From Mesorhizobium sp. M2A.F.Ca.ET.046.03.2.1 (GTDB lineage Bacteria > Pseudomonadota > Alphaproteobacteria > Rhizobiales > Rhizobiaceae), in assembly GCF_003952425.1 (NCBI RefSeq), contig NZ_CP034449.1:7056001-7120000 (forward strand): 64,000 nucleotides of DNA. The letters are read 5' to 3'. The position numbers and the translations under genes were made by a program. Of this stretch, positions 17,336 to 26,589 are shown piece by piece. A model generated the notes under the pieces. It was not told the DNA's origin. It did no database searches and was given only the letters and a program-made list of their open reading frames with translations. How positions within the stretch are numbered: position 1 is the first letter of the stretch; each line of letters starts with the position of its first letter.

Positions 17336-17485
17336 TACTTTGCTCGTCTTTGCCTGCTACAGCGCCGCACGCCCTTTCGGACGCCCAACGCAGGCAGTGT
17401 CATCTTGATTTTGCGCATCCAGCGGCGCGGCAAAAACCGATTCCGGTTTTCAGGGTCTCGCGCTAGATAACAGGATCACTCTCGG

Positions 17486-17977
17486 GTGGCGAGGAGTAAT
17501 CGGGATGGAAACCGCTTGAAACGACCGGATTTCATGGCCTTGGCGCTTGAAGAGGCCGAGGCGGCCGCCGGCCGCGGCGAAGTGCCGGTCGGCGCGGTGA
17601 TCGTCAGCGGCAACACGGTGATCGCGAAAGCCGGCAACCGTACCCGCGAGCTTGCCGATCCGACGGCGCATGCTGAGATGCTGGTGATTCGCGAGGCCTG
17701 CCGGAAGCTCGCCAGCGAGCGCCTCACCGGCCACGACCTTTATGTGACGCTGGAGCCCTGCGCCATGTGCGCCGGCGCCATCTCCTTCGCCAGGCTGCGG
17801 CGGCTCTATTTCGGCGCCGCCGACGAGAAAGGCGGCGCGGTGGTCAACGGCACGCGCTTCTTCGCGTCGCCCATCTGCCACCACGCGCCGGACATCTATC
17901 CGGGGATCGGCGAGAGTGAAGCCGCCCTCATCCTCAAGGACTTTTTCCGCGGGAAGCGAAATGGCGGTGAATGGTGA
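17486..17977 (+). CDS. tadA: tRNA-specific adenosine deaminase TadA
   Basis: A 163-residue zinc deaminase that converts A34 to inosine in tRNA-Arg(ACG). It has the HAE motif (His62, Glu64 as proton shuttle) and PCAMC (Cys92, Cys95), which together bind zinc. The start is uncertain: GTG 17486, TTG 17516 (giving MKRPDFMALALEEA, the usual family N-terminus) or ATG 17534. It is divergent from the pseudouridine synthase gene and convergent with a lipoprotein gene. Its last codons run into an inverted repeat. Confidence 0.93.
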   Translation: MARSNRDGNRLKRPDFMALALEEAEAAAGRGEVPVGAVIVSGNTVIAKAGNRTRELADPTAHAEMLVIREACRKLASERLTGHDLYVTLEPCAMCAGAISFARLRRLYFGAADEKGGAVVNGTRFFASPICHHAPDIYPGIGESEAALILKDFFRGKRNGGEW

Positions 17978-18033
17978 ATGGTGAAGAAACTAGCGAGTAC
18001 TGAGTAGTGATCTATTCACTATTCACTATTCAC
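17967..18033. terminator. 19-base inverted repeat between convergent tadA and lipoprotein genes
   Basis: GTGAATGGTGAATGGTGAA (17967-17985) pairs with TTCACTATTCACTATTCAC (18015-18033) at 17 of 19 positions. Each arm is itself a short tandem repeat of GTGAAT(G/A)G-type units. It begins inside the last codons of tadA and ends two bases before the lipoprotein stop. It is probably a bidirectional stop or mRNA 3'-end protector. Confidence 0.6.
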
Positions 18034-18035
18034 AC

Positions 18036-18710
18036 TTACAGCCCCAGCCAGTCGAACCAGCCGCCCTTCTTGCCTTCCGCCTGTGCCTTGAGGCGGCGCT
18101 CCTTCTTGTATTCGTCCTCGCCGAGTTCGTTCTGCGGCGCGGCATCGGAGGGCTGGCGATAGGCAAGCGGCGGCTCGCTCAGATATTTGCGAGTGGTCGG
18201 GTCGCCCTGCTTCTGCTCGGCAAGCCGGCGCTGGATCTCGGCGGTGCGCGTAGCGCTGGAATCATCGGGCGACCAGCGTGGCGGGTGGCTGGAGGCCGAG
18301 TCAGCCATCGCCTTCTTCACCGACGCGGGATCGGTCTGGACATCCTCGACGGCTTCCGGCTGGTAATTCGGATCGTTCTGGTGGGCGGTGGCGTCGGCGC
18401 GGATGCGGGCGCGGCGCGCCTCGGGCGATTCGGGCCACTCGGTGCTCGCCGTCTCGATGCTTTCCTGCGGCGGCGGCAGGTTTTGCTTCTGCCCCGGCGC
18501 GGGTTTCACCAGGTCAGGGCGCGGCTTGTAGTCGATCGGAGTGCGGCGCTTCGGCGTGATCGAGGCCGCGCCCGAAACGTCGTCGAAGAGCTGCGCGGCT
18601 GCCGTCTTGTCGGTTCCGTAGGTCGGCGAGCTCATGCAGCCCGACAAGGCGATGGCCGATACCACAAGCGGCGCCACCAGCGCGGCGCGCGCGAACGTTC
18701 TGTCGGTCAT
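18036..18710 (-). CDS. Hypothetical lipoprotein, Pro/Gln-rich
   Basis: A 224-residue protein with a type II signal peptide: positively charged start (MTDRTFARAALV), hydrophobic core, and lipobox ALSGC with Cys at about residue 23. It is thus predicted to be lipid-anchored. The rest is hydrophilic, rich in Pro, Asp, Glu and Arg, probably mostly disordered, and ends GGWFDWLGL. I do not recognise a functional domain. ATG 18710 is chosen because the signal peptide starts there. It is monocistronic and convergent with tadA. Confidence 0.75.
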   Translation of the reverse strand: MTDRTFARAALVAPLVVSAIALSGCMSSPTYGTDKTAAAQLFDDVSGAASITPKRRTPIDYKPRPDLVKPAPGQKQNLPPPQESIETASTEWPESPEARRARIRADATAHQNDPNYQPEAVEDVQTDPASVKKAMADSASSHPPRWSPDDSSATRTAEIQRRLAEQKQGDPTTRKYLSEPPLAYRQPSDAAPQNELGEDEYKKERRLKAQAEGKKGGWFDWLGL

Positions 18711-18909
18711 GCCAAAAAGTCCCACTCTAACTGCCTTTCGGTCGCCACCGGCCAAGGGCACGGTCCCCTTCTTCCCCGCACTTGCGACGGAAATCCGGCG
18801 ACAATTTGTCTGCCGGAGTGTCGCGTGTTTACCTCAACCACTTGTTAAGGGCAACGCACGGGCGGATATGGGCCGCCCGGCGTGGTACTTTTGCACTTAT
18901 TTGACCGGC

Positions 18910-18955
18910 GCATGTCGTTGATCCCAAAACCGCCGCACACTTTTGGGCGACATGC
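18910..18955. repeat. Hairpin repeat, ileS-distal copy
   Basis: GCATGTCG (18910-18917) pairs with CGACATGC (18948-18955) and, inside that, CCCAAAA pairs with TTTTGGG around a CCGCCGCACAC loop. The unit is repeated almost exactly 60 bases to the right. It lies downstream of ileS (read leftward) and may help end that transcript. Confidence 0.75.
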
Positions 18956-18970
18956 ACTTGTTTGAAGAGT

Positions 18971-19015
18971 GCATGTCGTTAGCCCAAAACCGCCGCACAC
19001 TTTTGGGCGACATGC
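18971..19015. repeat. Hairpin repeat, ileS-proximal copy
   Basis: Second copy of the GCATGTCG...CCCAAAA...TTTTGGG...CGACATGC hairpin. It ends three bases before the ileS stop codon (19018-19020, read leftward), so it forms the immediate 3' end of the ileS message. Confidence 0.75.
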
Positions 19016-19017
19016 AC

Positions 19018-21996
19018 CTAGAGACGCCCGAGCGCCTTGAGCTCGTGCAGCACGGCCGCGTCGCGGGCCGAGACATCCGGGAATTCCTGGTCCTGCCCGA
19101 CATCGGCGGTGTAGCGCCAGGAGCGCGCGCATTTGGTGAGGCCGCGATCCTCGGCTTTCTCCACCACCACCGCCACGCCCTTGACGTCGTCGAGCGTGAA
19201 GGCGCCCTCCGGCGGCTTGCCATGCTTGATGACGAGGTCGCTGGTGATCGCCATCTCGGCCATGTCGACATCGGCGATGGCCGCCTCCAGCGCGGCGTCG
19301 TCCAGCGTCACCACCGGCACGGCTTCCAGCGACGAGCCGATCAGCTTCTCGGCGCGCGCGATCTCCAGCGCGCCGGTGACGACGCGGCGCACCTGCCTCA
19401 CCTTGCGCCATTTCTCGGCCAGCGCCTCGTTGCGCCAGTTCTGCGGGATCTCCGGGAACTGGTCGAGATGCACCGAGACGGCTTCCGGATGGCGGTCGAG
19501 CCAGGCTTCCTCGGTGGTGAAGGGCAGCATCGGCGCCAGCCATTTCACCAGGCATTCGAAGAGATGGCGCACCACCTGGACGGCCGAGCGGCGGCGCAGG
19601 CTCGACGGCCCGTCACAGTAAAGCGCGTCCTTGCGGATATCGAAATAGAATGCCGAAAGCTCCACCACCATGAAGTCGAGCAGCGCTCGGGTGATGCGCT
19701 TGAACTCGAACGCGTCGTAGCCCTGGCGCACCACTTCGTCGAGCTCGGACAGCCGGTGCAGCATCAGCCGCTCCAGCTCCGGCATGGCCTCGACCGGCAC
19801 GTCCTTGCCGTCGTCATGGGCGAGCGTGCCCAGCATCCAGCGGATGGTGTTCCTGAGCTTGCGATAGGCGTCGATATTGGTCTGCAGCACGTTCTTGCCG
19901 AGTCGCTGGTCTTCCCAATAATCGGTCGTCACGACCCAGAGCCGCAGGATATCGGCGCCAGACTGCTTTATCACGTCCTGCGGCACCACCGTGTTGCCGA
20001 GCGATTTCGACATCTTGCGGCCTTCCTCATCCATGGTGAAGCCATGGGTGATCACCGCTTCGTAAGGCGCCCTGCCCCTTGTGCCGCAGCTTTCGAGCAG
20101 CGAGGAATGGAACCAGCCGCGATGCTGGTCGGAGCCCTCGAGATAGACGTCGGCCGGCCATTTGAGGTCCGGACGGTCTTCCAGCGTGAAGACATGGGTC
20201 GAGCCGGAATCGAACCAGACGTCCAGGATGTCCATCACCTGGTGCCATTTCGAGGCATCGTGATTGCCGAGGAAACGTTCCTTGGCGCCGTCGGCGAACC
20301 AGGCGTCGGCGCCCTCCTTCTCGAAAGCCTCCGTGATGCGCTGGTTGACGGCCTCGTCCTTCAGCACATTGCCGTCCTCGTCGGCGAAGACGGCGATCGG
20401 CACGCCCCAGGCGCGCTGGCGCGAAAGCACCCAGTCCGGGCGCTCCTCGATCATGGCGCGGATGCGGTTCTGGCCGGCCGCCGGCACGAAGCGCGTGTCG
20501 TCGATCGCCTTCAGCGCGCGGCTGCGCAGCGTCGTGCCGTCGCCGAGGTCCTTGTCCATATAGACGAACCATTGCGGCGTGTTGCGGAAGATGACCGGCT
20601 TCTTCGAGCGCCAGGAATGCGGATAGCTGTGCTTCAGCCGGCCGCGCGCGAAGAGCGCATTGCGCTTGATCAGCTCGTCGATGACCGCCTGGTTGGCGTT
20701 GCCCTTTTTGCCGTTGTCGTCGATGACGCGCGCGGCACCGCCTTCGCGTCCCGGGCCAAAGCCCGGCGCGTCCTTGGTGAAGAAGCCGGCATCGTCGACC
20801 GTGAACGGGATCGTGGTGTCGACGCCGCGCGCCCGAAGGTCGGCGGCGGCCTCCATCCACGCGTCGAAGTCCTCGCGGCCATGACCGGGCGCGGTGTGGA
20901 CGAAGCCGGTGCCGGCGTCATCGGTGACATGCTCGCCGGCAACCATCGGCACCGGGAACTCATAGCCGCCGCCGAGGCCCTTGAAAGGATGCGAAAGCGT
21001 AAGCTTCCCAAGCTGTTCGGCCGGGACGCTGTGAAGCCTGTTCAACGTGACCTTGGCCTTGGCGGCGCAGTCCTCGGCCAGCGCGTCGGCGAAGATCAGC
21101 TTCTCGCCGGGCTGCGGGCCGAAGGCGTTCTCGGCCGCCGTCACCTCATAGAGGCCATAGCCGATGCGCGGCGAATAGCTGACGGCACGGTTGCCGGGTA
21201 TGGTCCAGGGCGTGGTCGTCCAGATGACGACATGCGCCTCGACCAGATCGAGCGCGGTGTCGTCCAGCGCCGGCGCCGCGCCGGCGACCGGCTGGGCGAG
21301 GCTCGCGACCGGGAACTTCACCCAGATCGTGTCGCTCTCATAATCCTGATACTCGACCTCGGCTTCGGCGAGCGCGGTGCGCTCGACCACGCTCCACATC
21401 ACAGGCTTCGAGCCGCGGTAGAGCTGCCCCGACATGGCGAATTTCAGCAGCTCGCCGGCGATGCGCGCCTCGGCATGGTAGGCCATCGTCGTGTAGGGGT
21501 TGTCGAAATCGCCGATGACGCCCAGGCGCTGGAACTCTGAGCCCTGCACCTTGATCCAATCGGCCGCGAAGTCGCGGCATTCCCTGCGGAACTCGTTGAC
21601 CGGCACCTCGTCCTTGTTCTTGCCCTTGGCGCGATACTGCTCCTCGATCTTCCACTCGATCGGCAGGCCGTGGCAGTCCCAGCCCGGCACGTAGTTGGCG
21701 TCGTAGCCGCGCATCTGGAACGAGCGGTTGATGACGTCCTTGAGGATCTTATTCAGCGCATGGCCGATATGGATGTTGCCATTGGCGTAGGGCGGACCGT
21801 CGTGCAGCACGAATTTCTCACGGCCGGCGGCCTCCTCGCGCAGCTTTCTGTAAAGGTCCATGTCCTGCCAGCGCTTGACCACGCCGGGCTCCTTCTCGGG
21901 CAGGCCGGCGCGCATCGGGAAATCCGTCTGCGGCAAATAAAGCGTCTTGGAATAGTCGATCGTTTCAACAGCGTCGGTCATCGGGGTGTCGGTCAT
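19018..21996 (-). CDS. ileS: Isoleucyl-tRNA synthetase
   Basis: A 992-residue class I aminoacyl-tRNA synthetase charging tRNA-Ile. The HIGH motif is present (His76-Gly78-His79 in [10 protein letters not shown]), as are the IleRS signature [12 protein letters not shown], an editing (CP1) domain, and KMSKS in [10 protein letters not shown] at about residue 660. The C-terminal anticodon-binding region ends with a [12 protein letters not shown] segment resembling the degenerate zinc-finger tail of alphaproteobacterial enzymes. ATG 21996 is chosen; ATG 21981 is also possible. Both flanks carry members of one hairpin repeat family. Confidence 0.97.
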   Translation of the reverse strand: MTDTPMTDAVETIDYSKTLYLPQTDFPMRAGLPEKEPGVVKRWQDMDLYRKLREEAAGREKFVLHDGPPYANGNIHIGHALNKILKDVINRSFQMRGYDANYVPGWDCHGLPIEWKIEEQYRAKGKNKDEVPVNEFRRECRDFAADWIKVQGSEFQRLGVIGDFDNPYTTMAYHAEARIAGELLKFAMSGQLYRGSKPVMWSVVERTALAEAEVEYQDYESDTIWVKFPVASLAQPVAGAAPALDDTALDLVEAHVVIWTTTPWTIPGNRAVSYSPRIGYGLYEVTAAENAFGPQPGEKLIFADALAEDCAAKAKVTLNRLHSVPAEQLGKLTLSHPFKGLGGGYEFPVPMVAGEHVTDDAGTGFVHTAPGHGREDFDAWMEAAADLRARGVDTTIPFTVDDAGFFTKDAPGFGPGREGGAARVIDDNGKKGNANQAVIDELIKRNALFARGRLKHSYPHSWRSKKPVIFRNTPQWFVYMDKDLGDGTTLRSRALKAIDDTRFVPAAGQNRIRAMIEERPDWVLSRQRAWGVPIAVFADEDGNVLKDEAVNQRITEAFEKEGADAWFADGAKERFLGNHDASKWHQVMDILDVWFDSGSTHVFTLEDRPDLKWPADVYLEGSDQHRGWFHSSLLESCGTRGRAPYEAVITHGFTMDEEGRKMSKSLGNTVVPQDVIKQSGADILRLWVVTTDYWEDQRLGKNVLQTNIDAYRKLRNTIRWMLGTLAHDDGKDVPVEAMPELERLMLHRLSELDEVVRQGYDAFEFKRITRALLDFMVVELSAFYFDIRKDALYCDGPSSLRRRSAVQVVRHLFECLVKWLAPMLPFTTEEAWLDRHPEAVSVHLDQFPEIPQNWRNEALAEKWRKVRQVRRVVTGALEIARAEKLIGSSLEAVPVVTLDDAALEAAIADVDMAEMAITSDLVIKHGKPPEGAFTLDDVKGVAVVVEKAEDRGLTKCARSWRYTADVGQDQEFPDVSARDAAVLHELKALGRL

Positions 21997-22054
21997 TGAT
22001 CTGCCATCTGCGTTGCCCGGCGGCGGAAAGCCCGGGCGTTGAGGTCTTAGCTGA

Positions 22055-22101
22055 CGCATATCAATTTCCCAAAACCGGAGCCCACTTTTGGGCGATATGC
22101 G
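22055..22101. repeat. Hairpin repeat upstream of ileS, same family
   Basis: CGCATATC (22055-22062) pairs with GATATGCG (22094-22101). Inside, CCCAAAA (22068-22074) pairs with TTTTGGG (22086-22092) around CCGGAGCCCAC. The outer stem differs by compensating changes from the two copies at 18910-19015, so the fold rather than the sequence is kept. Confidence 0.7.
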
Positions 22102-22302
22102 TTGATTTTCTTGAAAAAGCGCGAGGGGCGCGCGCGAAAACTCCCGGCGGCTCCAGCGGCGCTCAGGCCGCCCGGAACACCGGGCCTGTAATTCGTATCG
22201 CGATCGCGAAAAGGCGCGAAAAGCTCATCATGGCGTGGCTTTTAGCGGATGGCGCGGCAGGAATAAAGCGCGGAATTCAAGGCATGAAGCCGGTTTCGCG
22301 GC

Positions 22303-23100
22303 CTACATGGTGAAATTAAAGCGATAAGTGGTCGAGACACCGAAGGTCCATTGGTTGCGGTCGCCGCGTTCCTTAACCAGGCTGGAATCCGAAGCCGGCT
22401 CCATCAGGCGCGAATATTCGGTGAAGACGCTGGCCGTCATCGGCTCGGTCACCTGCCAGGTGATCGCGCCGCCGAGGCCCGCCGATTTCACACCGCCGCC
22501 CGGATGGTATTCGCTCAGGCCCGAAGCCGCCGCTTCCTTGGCGTTGACCCCGTAATAGGCGTCGAAATAGTTGGACGACGCGAAGGAGACGCGCGGACCG
22601 CCGGAAATGCGGACCGTCGGCGTGATGTCATAGAAGGCGTCCGCGGCGATGTCGGCGACGAAGCCGTTGTGGGAGCGGATGCCATGCCGCAACTCGGCGC
22701 GGGCGCGCAGCCAATCCAACGGATAGAACTCGAAGAAGCCGCCAACTTCACCGCCGAAGCGCACCGGGTCGAGACCATGGAGTTCGTCCTTGCTGGTGCG
22801 ATGGAACAGGAACTTGCCGGTCAGGCCGGCGCGCACGGAGCCGTCGTCGACCAGGGCCAGCGAGATGTTGTCGTTGCGCGAGGTGAAGCGCGCCTGCGGA
22901 CCGACCTTGCCGAGCGAGATGATCGGCTGGGCGCTGAACATATATTTCTTGCCGCCCTCGAAATTCGGCGCGACGAGGCCGGTGGCGCCGAGCGTCAGGT
23001 ACCAGTCGCCGGATATCCAGCTGCCCTCGCCCGCCTGTGCGACAGACGCGGTGAACAGACCTATGGCGACGGCCAGCGGAATCGTCCCGACAATACGCAT
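22303..23100 (-). CDS. MipA/OmpV family outer membrane protein
   Basis: A 265-residue barrel protein. The signal peptide (MRIVGTIPLAVAIGLFTASVAQA) is followed by GDWYLTLGATGLVAPNFEGGKKYMF, the conserved MipA/OmpV entry, then alternating amphipathic strands (AELRHGIRSHNGFVADIAADAFY). It ends in TTYRFNF plus two residues. ATG 23100 follows AAGGGG. MipA family members scaffold murein synthesis enzymes or act as outer-membrane barrels; which applies here cannot be decided. It is transcribed alone and leftward. Confidence 0.85.
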   Translation of the reverse strand: MRIVGTIPLAVAIGLFTASVAQAGEGSWISGDWYLTLGATGLVAPNFEGGKKYMFSAQPIISLGKVGPQARFTSRNDNISLALVDDGSVRAGLTGKFLFHRTSKDELHGLDPVRFGGEVGGFFEFYPLDWLRARAELRHGIRSHNGFVADIAADAFYDITPTVRISGGPRVSFASSNYFDAYYGVNAKEAAASGLSEYHPGGGVKSAGLGGAITWQVTEPMTASVFTEYSRLMEPASDSSLVKERGDRNQWTFGVSTTYRFNFTM

Positions 23101-23210
23101 CGTCACCCCTTACGCGAAACGTGCCGGCAAGACCATCCGCCGACGCTCAAGCCATGCCGTGCGTTCGGTAAAATTTGACTTAAAATCGCAACATCGGACT
23201 GAAAGGGCAA

Positions 23211-24326
23211 CTAGCCGACACGCCGGTTGCGGCGCAAGCTCTCTATCAGATCGCAGGCCGCTTCCAGTCCGCCGGTAAGCGGGTTTGACGAGCCGTAAGC
23301 AAGGGCCGCCTGATGCCATTGCACGCGTACTGCAGTGTCGTCGGCTTTCCGGACCGCCTGTCGCCAGATTTCGGGATCGTCGTGATTGGCCACGACCAGC
23401 CCCGCCCCGCTAGCTTCGACATATTTTGCATATCCGCAGGCGGCCGACGCGATGACCGGCAGGCCATTTGCGAGCGCCTCGAGAATCACCGTGCCGGTAT
23501 TTTCCAGGCGCGCCGGGTGCAGCATGAAATCGCTCGCGACCACAACCGCCGGGATGTCCTCCTGGATGCCCAGCAGGATGACCCGGTTCGACATGCCGGA
23601 CTTGGCAATCAGGCCGCGAAGCCGGATTTCCTCCTCGCTGTTTTCGCGAAGACCGGCTACCAGCCAGTGGATGTCCGGGAACGGCTGCAGCGCCTTCACC
23701 GCCCGGTCGAGACCCTTCACTTTCATTCTGTTGGCGATGCTCAAGGCAATGACGGCCTGGCGGGGAAGCCCGAACCGATCGCGGATTTCATTGCGGTCGC
23801 CGGCCAGCAACTCCGGCCGGCGGCGTTTCGGATCGAGCGTCGGTCCGACAACATGGATGCGCGATTCCTCGGTTCGCCAGAAGTCGCGGTAAAGCGCTGC
23901 CTGGTGCGCGCTGAGCGCAATGATCTGCACGGCGCTGCCGGGCGCAAAAATCATCGATTCGAGCTTTTGCTGGCGAATGAAGCGAGGCGAAAACGGCCGC
24001 CACCAGCCGAGCTTCGAGGCAAAATAGGGCGGGTCGCCGGCATAGTAGATGTCCAGGCCCGCCATCTTGTTGAAACCGACCACGCAGTCGAAATCCCGCC
24101 TGGCCGTCAACAGCGTCTTTCCCAGTGCAAATTCGGTGCCCGGGTTGGAGAGAACCCGTGCCGGATGGACTGTTATCGTCGCCGAACTCTCGACATGACC
24201 AACCTGGCGCGTCGTCAGGATCGTCACGCTATGGCCGCGCGCGACCAGTCGGTCGCTGATATTCAGACAATCCCTCTGCAAACCCCCGTTCATAAAGAGG
24301 GCAGAGATTGCACAGCAGATTCTCAT
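23211..24326 (-). CDS. Glycosyltransferase family 4, WaaG/RfaG-like
   Basis: A 371-residue GT-B transferase. The N-terminal GGLQRDCLNISDRLVARGHSVTILT is the acceptor-domain glycine loop. The C-terminal FMLHPARLENTGTVILEALANGLPVIASAACGYAKYV is the nucleotide-sugar EX7E-type motif, in the form typical of WaaG (lipopolysaccharide core glucosyltransferase I). It likely adds a hexose to a lipopolysaccharide core or related glycan at the inner face of the membrane. It is divergent from the three glycosyltransferase-type genes to its right, separated by about 270 bases of promoter region. Confidence 0.85.
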   Translation of the reverse strand: MRICCAISALFMNGGLQRDCLNISDRLVARGHSVTILTTRQVGHVESSATITVHPARVLSNPGTEFALGKTLLTARRDFDCVVGFNKMAGLDIYYAGDPPYFASKLGWWRPFSPRFIRQQKLESMIFAPGSAVQIIALSAHQAALYRDFWRTEESRIHVVGPTLDPKRRRPELLAGDRNEIRDRFGLPRQAVIALSIANRMKVKGLDRAVKALQPFPDIHWLVAGLRENSEEEIRLRGLIAKSGMSNRVILLGIQEDIPAVVVASDFMLHPARLENTGTVILEALANGLPVIASAACGYAKYVEASGAGLVVANHDDPEIWRQAVRKADDTAVRVQWHQAALAYGSSNPLTGGLEAACDLIESLRRNRRVG

Positions 24327-24595
24327 CACATGTTCCGGAGCGCCGCCCACCCCCAAGATCGACGGAGAGAGACTCCGGGTGCGCCCCAGACTTCTCCACT
24401 CAAACAAACACGCCGGGCGCTCAAATGTTGGTCGTGTTGAAAAGACGCATATGCTGTATATAGCGGCTTATCAAGAGACTTGGATGCTGTAGCATTGGGG
24501 CTGTCCAAAAAAGAAAACAACCGGATCGCGATTATGAAGATGCCGTGGATTAATTGTGGCTGCCACGCCGGCTTCGCCTGAACGCTGCCATACCC

Positions 24596-25483
24596 GTGCC
24601 AAAGGCCCTGCGTGAATACAACTGGCGGCAATGGCTGAGAATGCAGCCGCTGACACATGCCATCAAGACCGCCCGTTACCGGAAGATCGACCGGAGATTC
24701 CTGAGCCTGCCGGCCAAGGCGGGGGACATTACGGGCATCCGCGATGTCGCCCGGGGTCGCGATGTGCTGCTCACCATCGCCTTCGGCGATGCCCAATGTC
24801 TCGATCTGCAGGTGCGGCTGGCCAGGGGACTTGTCCGTCACGACCTCCACATCGTGGCCGATAACAGCATCAGCGAAGCTGCCGCGGACGAGAACAGGCA
24901 GGTATGCGCGGCCCGAGGCATTCCCTATGTCTGGCTGCCGGCCAATCCATGGACCGTAAAAAACCCGAGCCGGTCCCACGGCGCGGCGCTCAACTGGATG
25001 TGGCGCAATATCCTGAAGCCGGCCGCCCCGGCCGCGTTCGGATTTCTGGACCAGGATCTCTTCCCGACGCAGCCATGCGACCCCTTCGTGCCTCTTCAAG
25101 ATGTGTCGTTCTACGGCGACCTGCGCCGAGCGGGCGCTCGCTGGTATTTGTGGGCAGGCTATTGTTTCTTCCGCTTCGAAGCCGTCGCCCGCAAGCCTCT
25201 CGATTTCGGGCTCGACTGGTTCGCCGGCCTCGATACCGGCGGGGCCAACTGGGAGGTGCTCTATCGGAATGTGGACCCGAACGCGCTGCCGCAACGGCCG
25301 ATAACGGCATTCGCGGCCTTGCCCGGAGTTGAACTCAGGCAGGCCTATTGCGAATGGCGGGGAAGCTGGCTGCACGAAGTCGGCCTCGACGGCGATCTCT
25401 TGTTGAAGGCGAAAAAGCGCGAGGCCGTTTTACGCTTGCTGGAACCCGCCCTTCAGGCCCTGGCCAGATCGGCGCGACAATGA
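24596..25483 (+). CDS. Glycosyltransferase-like protein of unknown specificity
   Basis: About 295 residues. DVLLTIAFGDAQCLDLQVRLARGL and HDLHIVADNSI suggest a Rossmann-like nucleotide-sugar domain. HGAALNWMWRNILKP with FGFLDQDLFP gives an acidic DxD-like metal motif as in GT-A enzymes. I do not recognise a named family. The start is uncertain: GTG 24596 (used) or GTG 24554, neither with a strong ribosome binding site. It lies just before a GT2 gene and a GT4 gene in the same direction, so a shared role in surface polysaccharide or core synthesis is likely by context. Confidence 0.6.
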   Translation: MPKALREYNWRQWLRMQPLTHAIKTARYRKIDRRFLSLPAKAGDITGIRDVARGRDVLLTIAFGDAQCLDLQVRLARGLVRHDLHIVADNSISEAAADENRQVCAARGIPYVWLPANPWTVKNPSRSHGAALNWMWRNILKPAAPAAFGFLDQDLFPTQPCDPFVPLQDVSFYGDLRRAGARWYLWAGYCFFRFEAVARKPLDFGLDWFAGLDTGGANWEVLYRNVDPNALPQRPITAFAALPGVELRQAYCEWRGSWLHEVGLDGDLLLKAKKREAVLRLLEPALQALARSARQ

Positions 25484-25610
25484 GATTGGCAGTCGACACT
25501 GTGAACGAACTTTGCGATGGAACCTTGAATCCAGACCGCAAACACCTCGTACTCAAACTGGCCGATTCAACGGTCATTCGGTCACGCCCGATTATCGCAA
25601 GGACGTTCTG

Positions 25611-26576
25611 TTGCCGACTGTAAGTGTGATCATTCCGGTGAGAGACGGCGCGCCCTACATCGGCGAAGCCTTGCAAAGCATTCTGGACCAGGATCTGGCT
25701 GATATCGAAGTCATCGTCGTCGACGATGGCTCCTCGGACGACAGCGCCGCGATCGCGACGTCGCTCGGCGAGGGCGACGGCCGCGTCAAGGTCGTCGCCA
25801 ATCGCGGCAAAGGCATCGTCGACGCGCTCAATATGGGAATCGCGCTCGCGCGGGCCCCTCTTGTGGCGCGCATGGATGGCGACGACATCTCGCTGCCCGA
25901 CAGGTTGCGCCTGCAGGCGGCGCGCTTCGACGCGGATGCCAATCTGCAGCTGCTCGGCACGGCGGGATTGCAGATCGACCGGAACGGAAAAACGTTGAGG
26001 CCAATAGAGGTTCCCATCGGCAACGAGCCGTTGCGGTCTGCCCTTGCCGGATACAATCCCATGCTTCATCCGACAGTGATGTTCCGGACCGAGGCCGTCC
26101 GGCGCCTGGGAGGCTACCGTCGCGCATTCACCTATGCGGAGGACTACGATCTGTGGCTGCGGCTTTCCGAGGCGGGAAAGCTGGCCAATACGGATGCGCG
26201 GCTGGTCAAATTGCGCTCGCATCCAGGACAGGTGTCGCGCGTCAAGGAGGATCAGCAAAAGGCGGCCGCGGCGCTGGCCAGGCAGTCGGCGCTGTTGCGC
26301 CGCTCCCGCGCCGAGCCGTTCAACGCAAACGGCGAACCCGCAGAGGCCATTGGAACCTTTCTGGCATGGCGCGCCGCCACGGGGGCCGCCATCTCGAGCC
26401 TGGAGAGACGCGACATCGAATTGCTGCTGCGAACGGCGGGCATACCGTTTGCCACGACCTGCAAGCTGCTGCTCCTCGCGGCTGTCGGCGCCCCCTCGTT
26501 CAGGACGCTCGCGCTCGGGCCTCGACTGGCTTGGCGCAGGATGATCGCGCGCCCTGCCAGGATGCGGCCGAATTGA
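25611..26576 (+). CDS. Glycosyltransferase family 2
   Basis: A 321-residue GT-A enzyme. It has PTVSVIIPVRDGAPYIGEALQSILDQ, VIVVDDGSSDDS, the DxD motif in ARMDGDDISLPDRL, and the acceptor-side ED motif YAEDYDLWLRLSEAG. I chose TTG 25611 because AAGGA lies seven bases upstream and the family fold starts directly there. An in-frame extension to 25512 encodes low-quality sequence. The last 100 or so residues are an added helical tail. It sits between two other transferase-type genes and probably extends the same glycan. Confidence 0.85.
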   Translation: MPTVSVIIPVRDGAPYIGEALQSILDQDLADIEVIVVDDGSSDDSAAIATSLGEGDGRVKVVANRGKGIVDALNMGIALARAPLVARMDGDDISLPDRLRLQAARFDADANLQLLGTAGLQIDRNGKTLRPIEVPIGNEPLRSALAGYNPMLHPTVMFRTEAVRRLGGYRRAFTYAEDYDLWLRLSEAGKLANTDARLVKLRSHPGQVSRVKEDQQKAAAALARQSALLRRSRAEPFNANGEPAEAIGTFLAWRAATGAAISSLERRDIELLLRTAGIPFATTCKLLLLAAVGAPSFRTLALGPRLAWRRMIARPARMRPN

Positions 26577-26589
26577 TGCGGCCCGGCTG

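Noticed and set aside
18943..21540. An 865-codon open frame on the + strand opposite ileS
   Set aside because: It is antisense to the complete isoleucyl-tRNA synthetase gene and has no recognisable motif.
24427..24480. Sigma-70 promoter in the gap between the divergent glycosyltransferase genes (TTGAAA ... TATATA)
   Set aside because: The spacing of 14 bases is too short and no other pairing fits well, so I did not call it.
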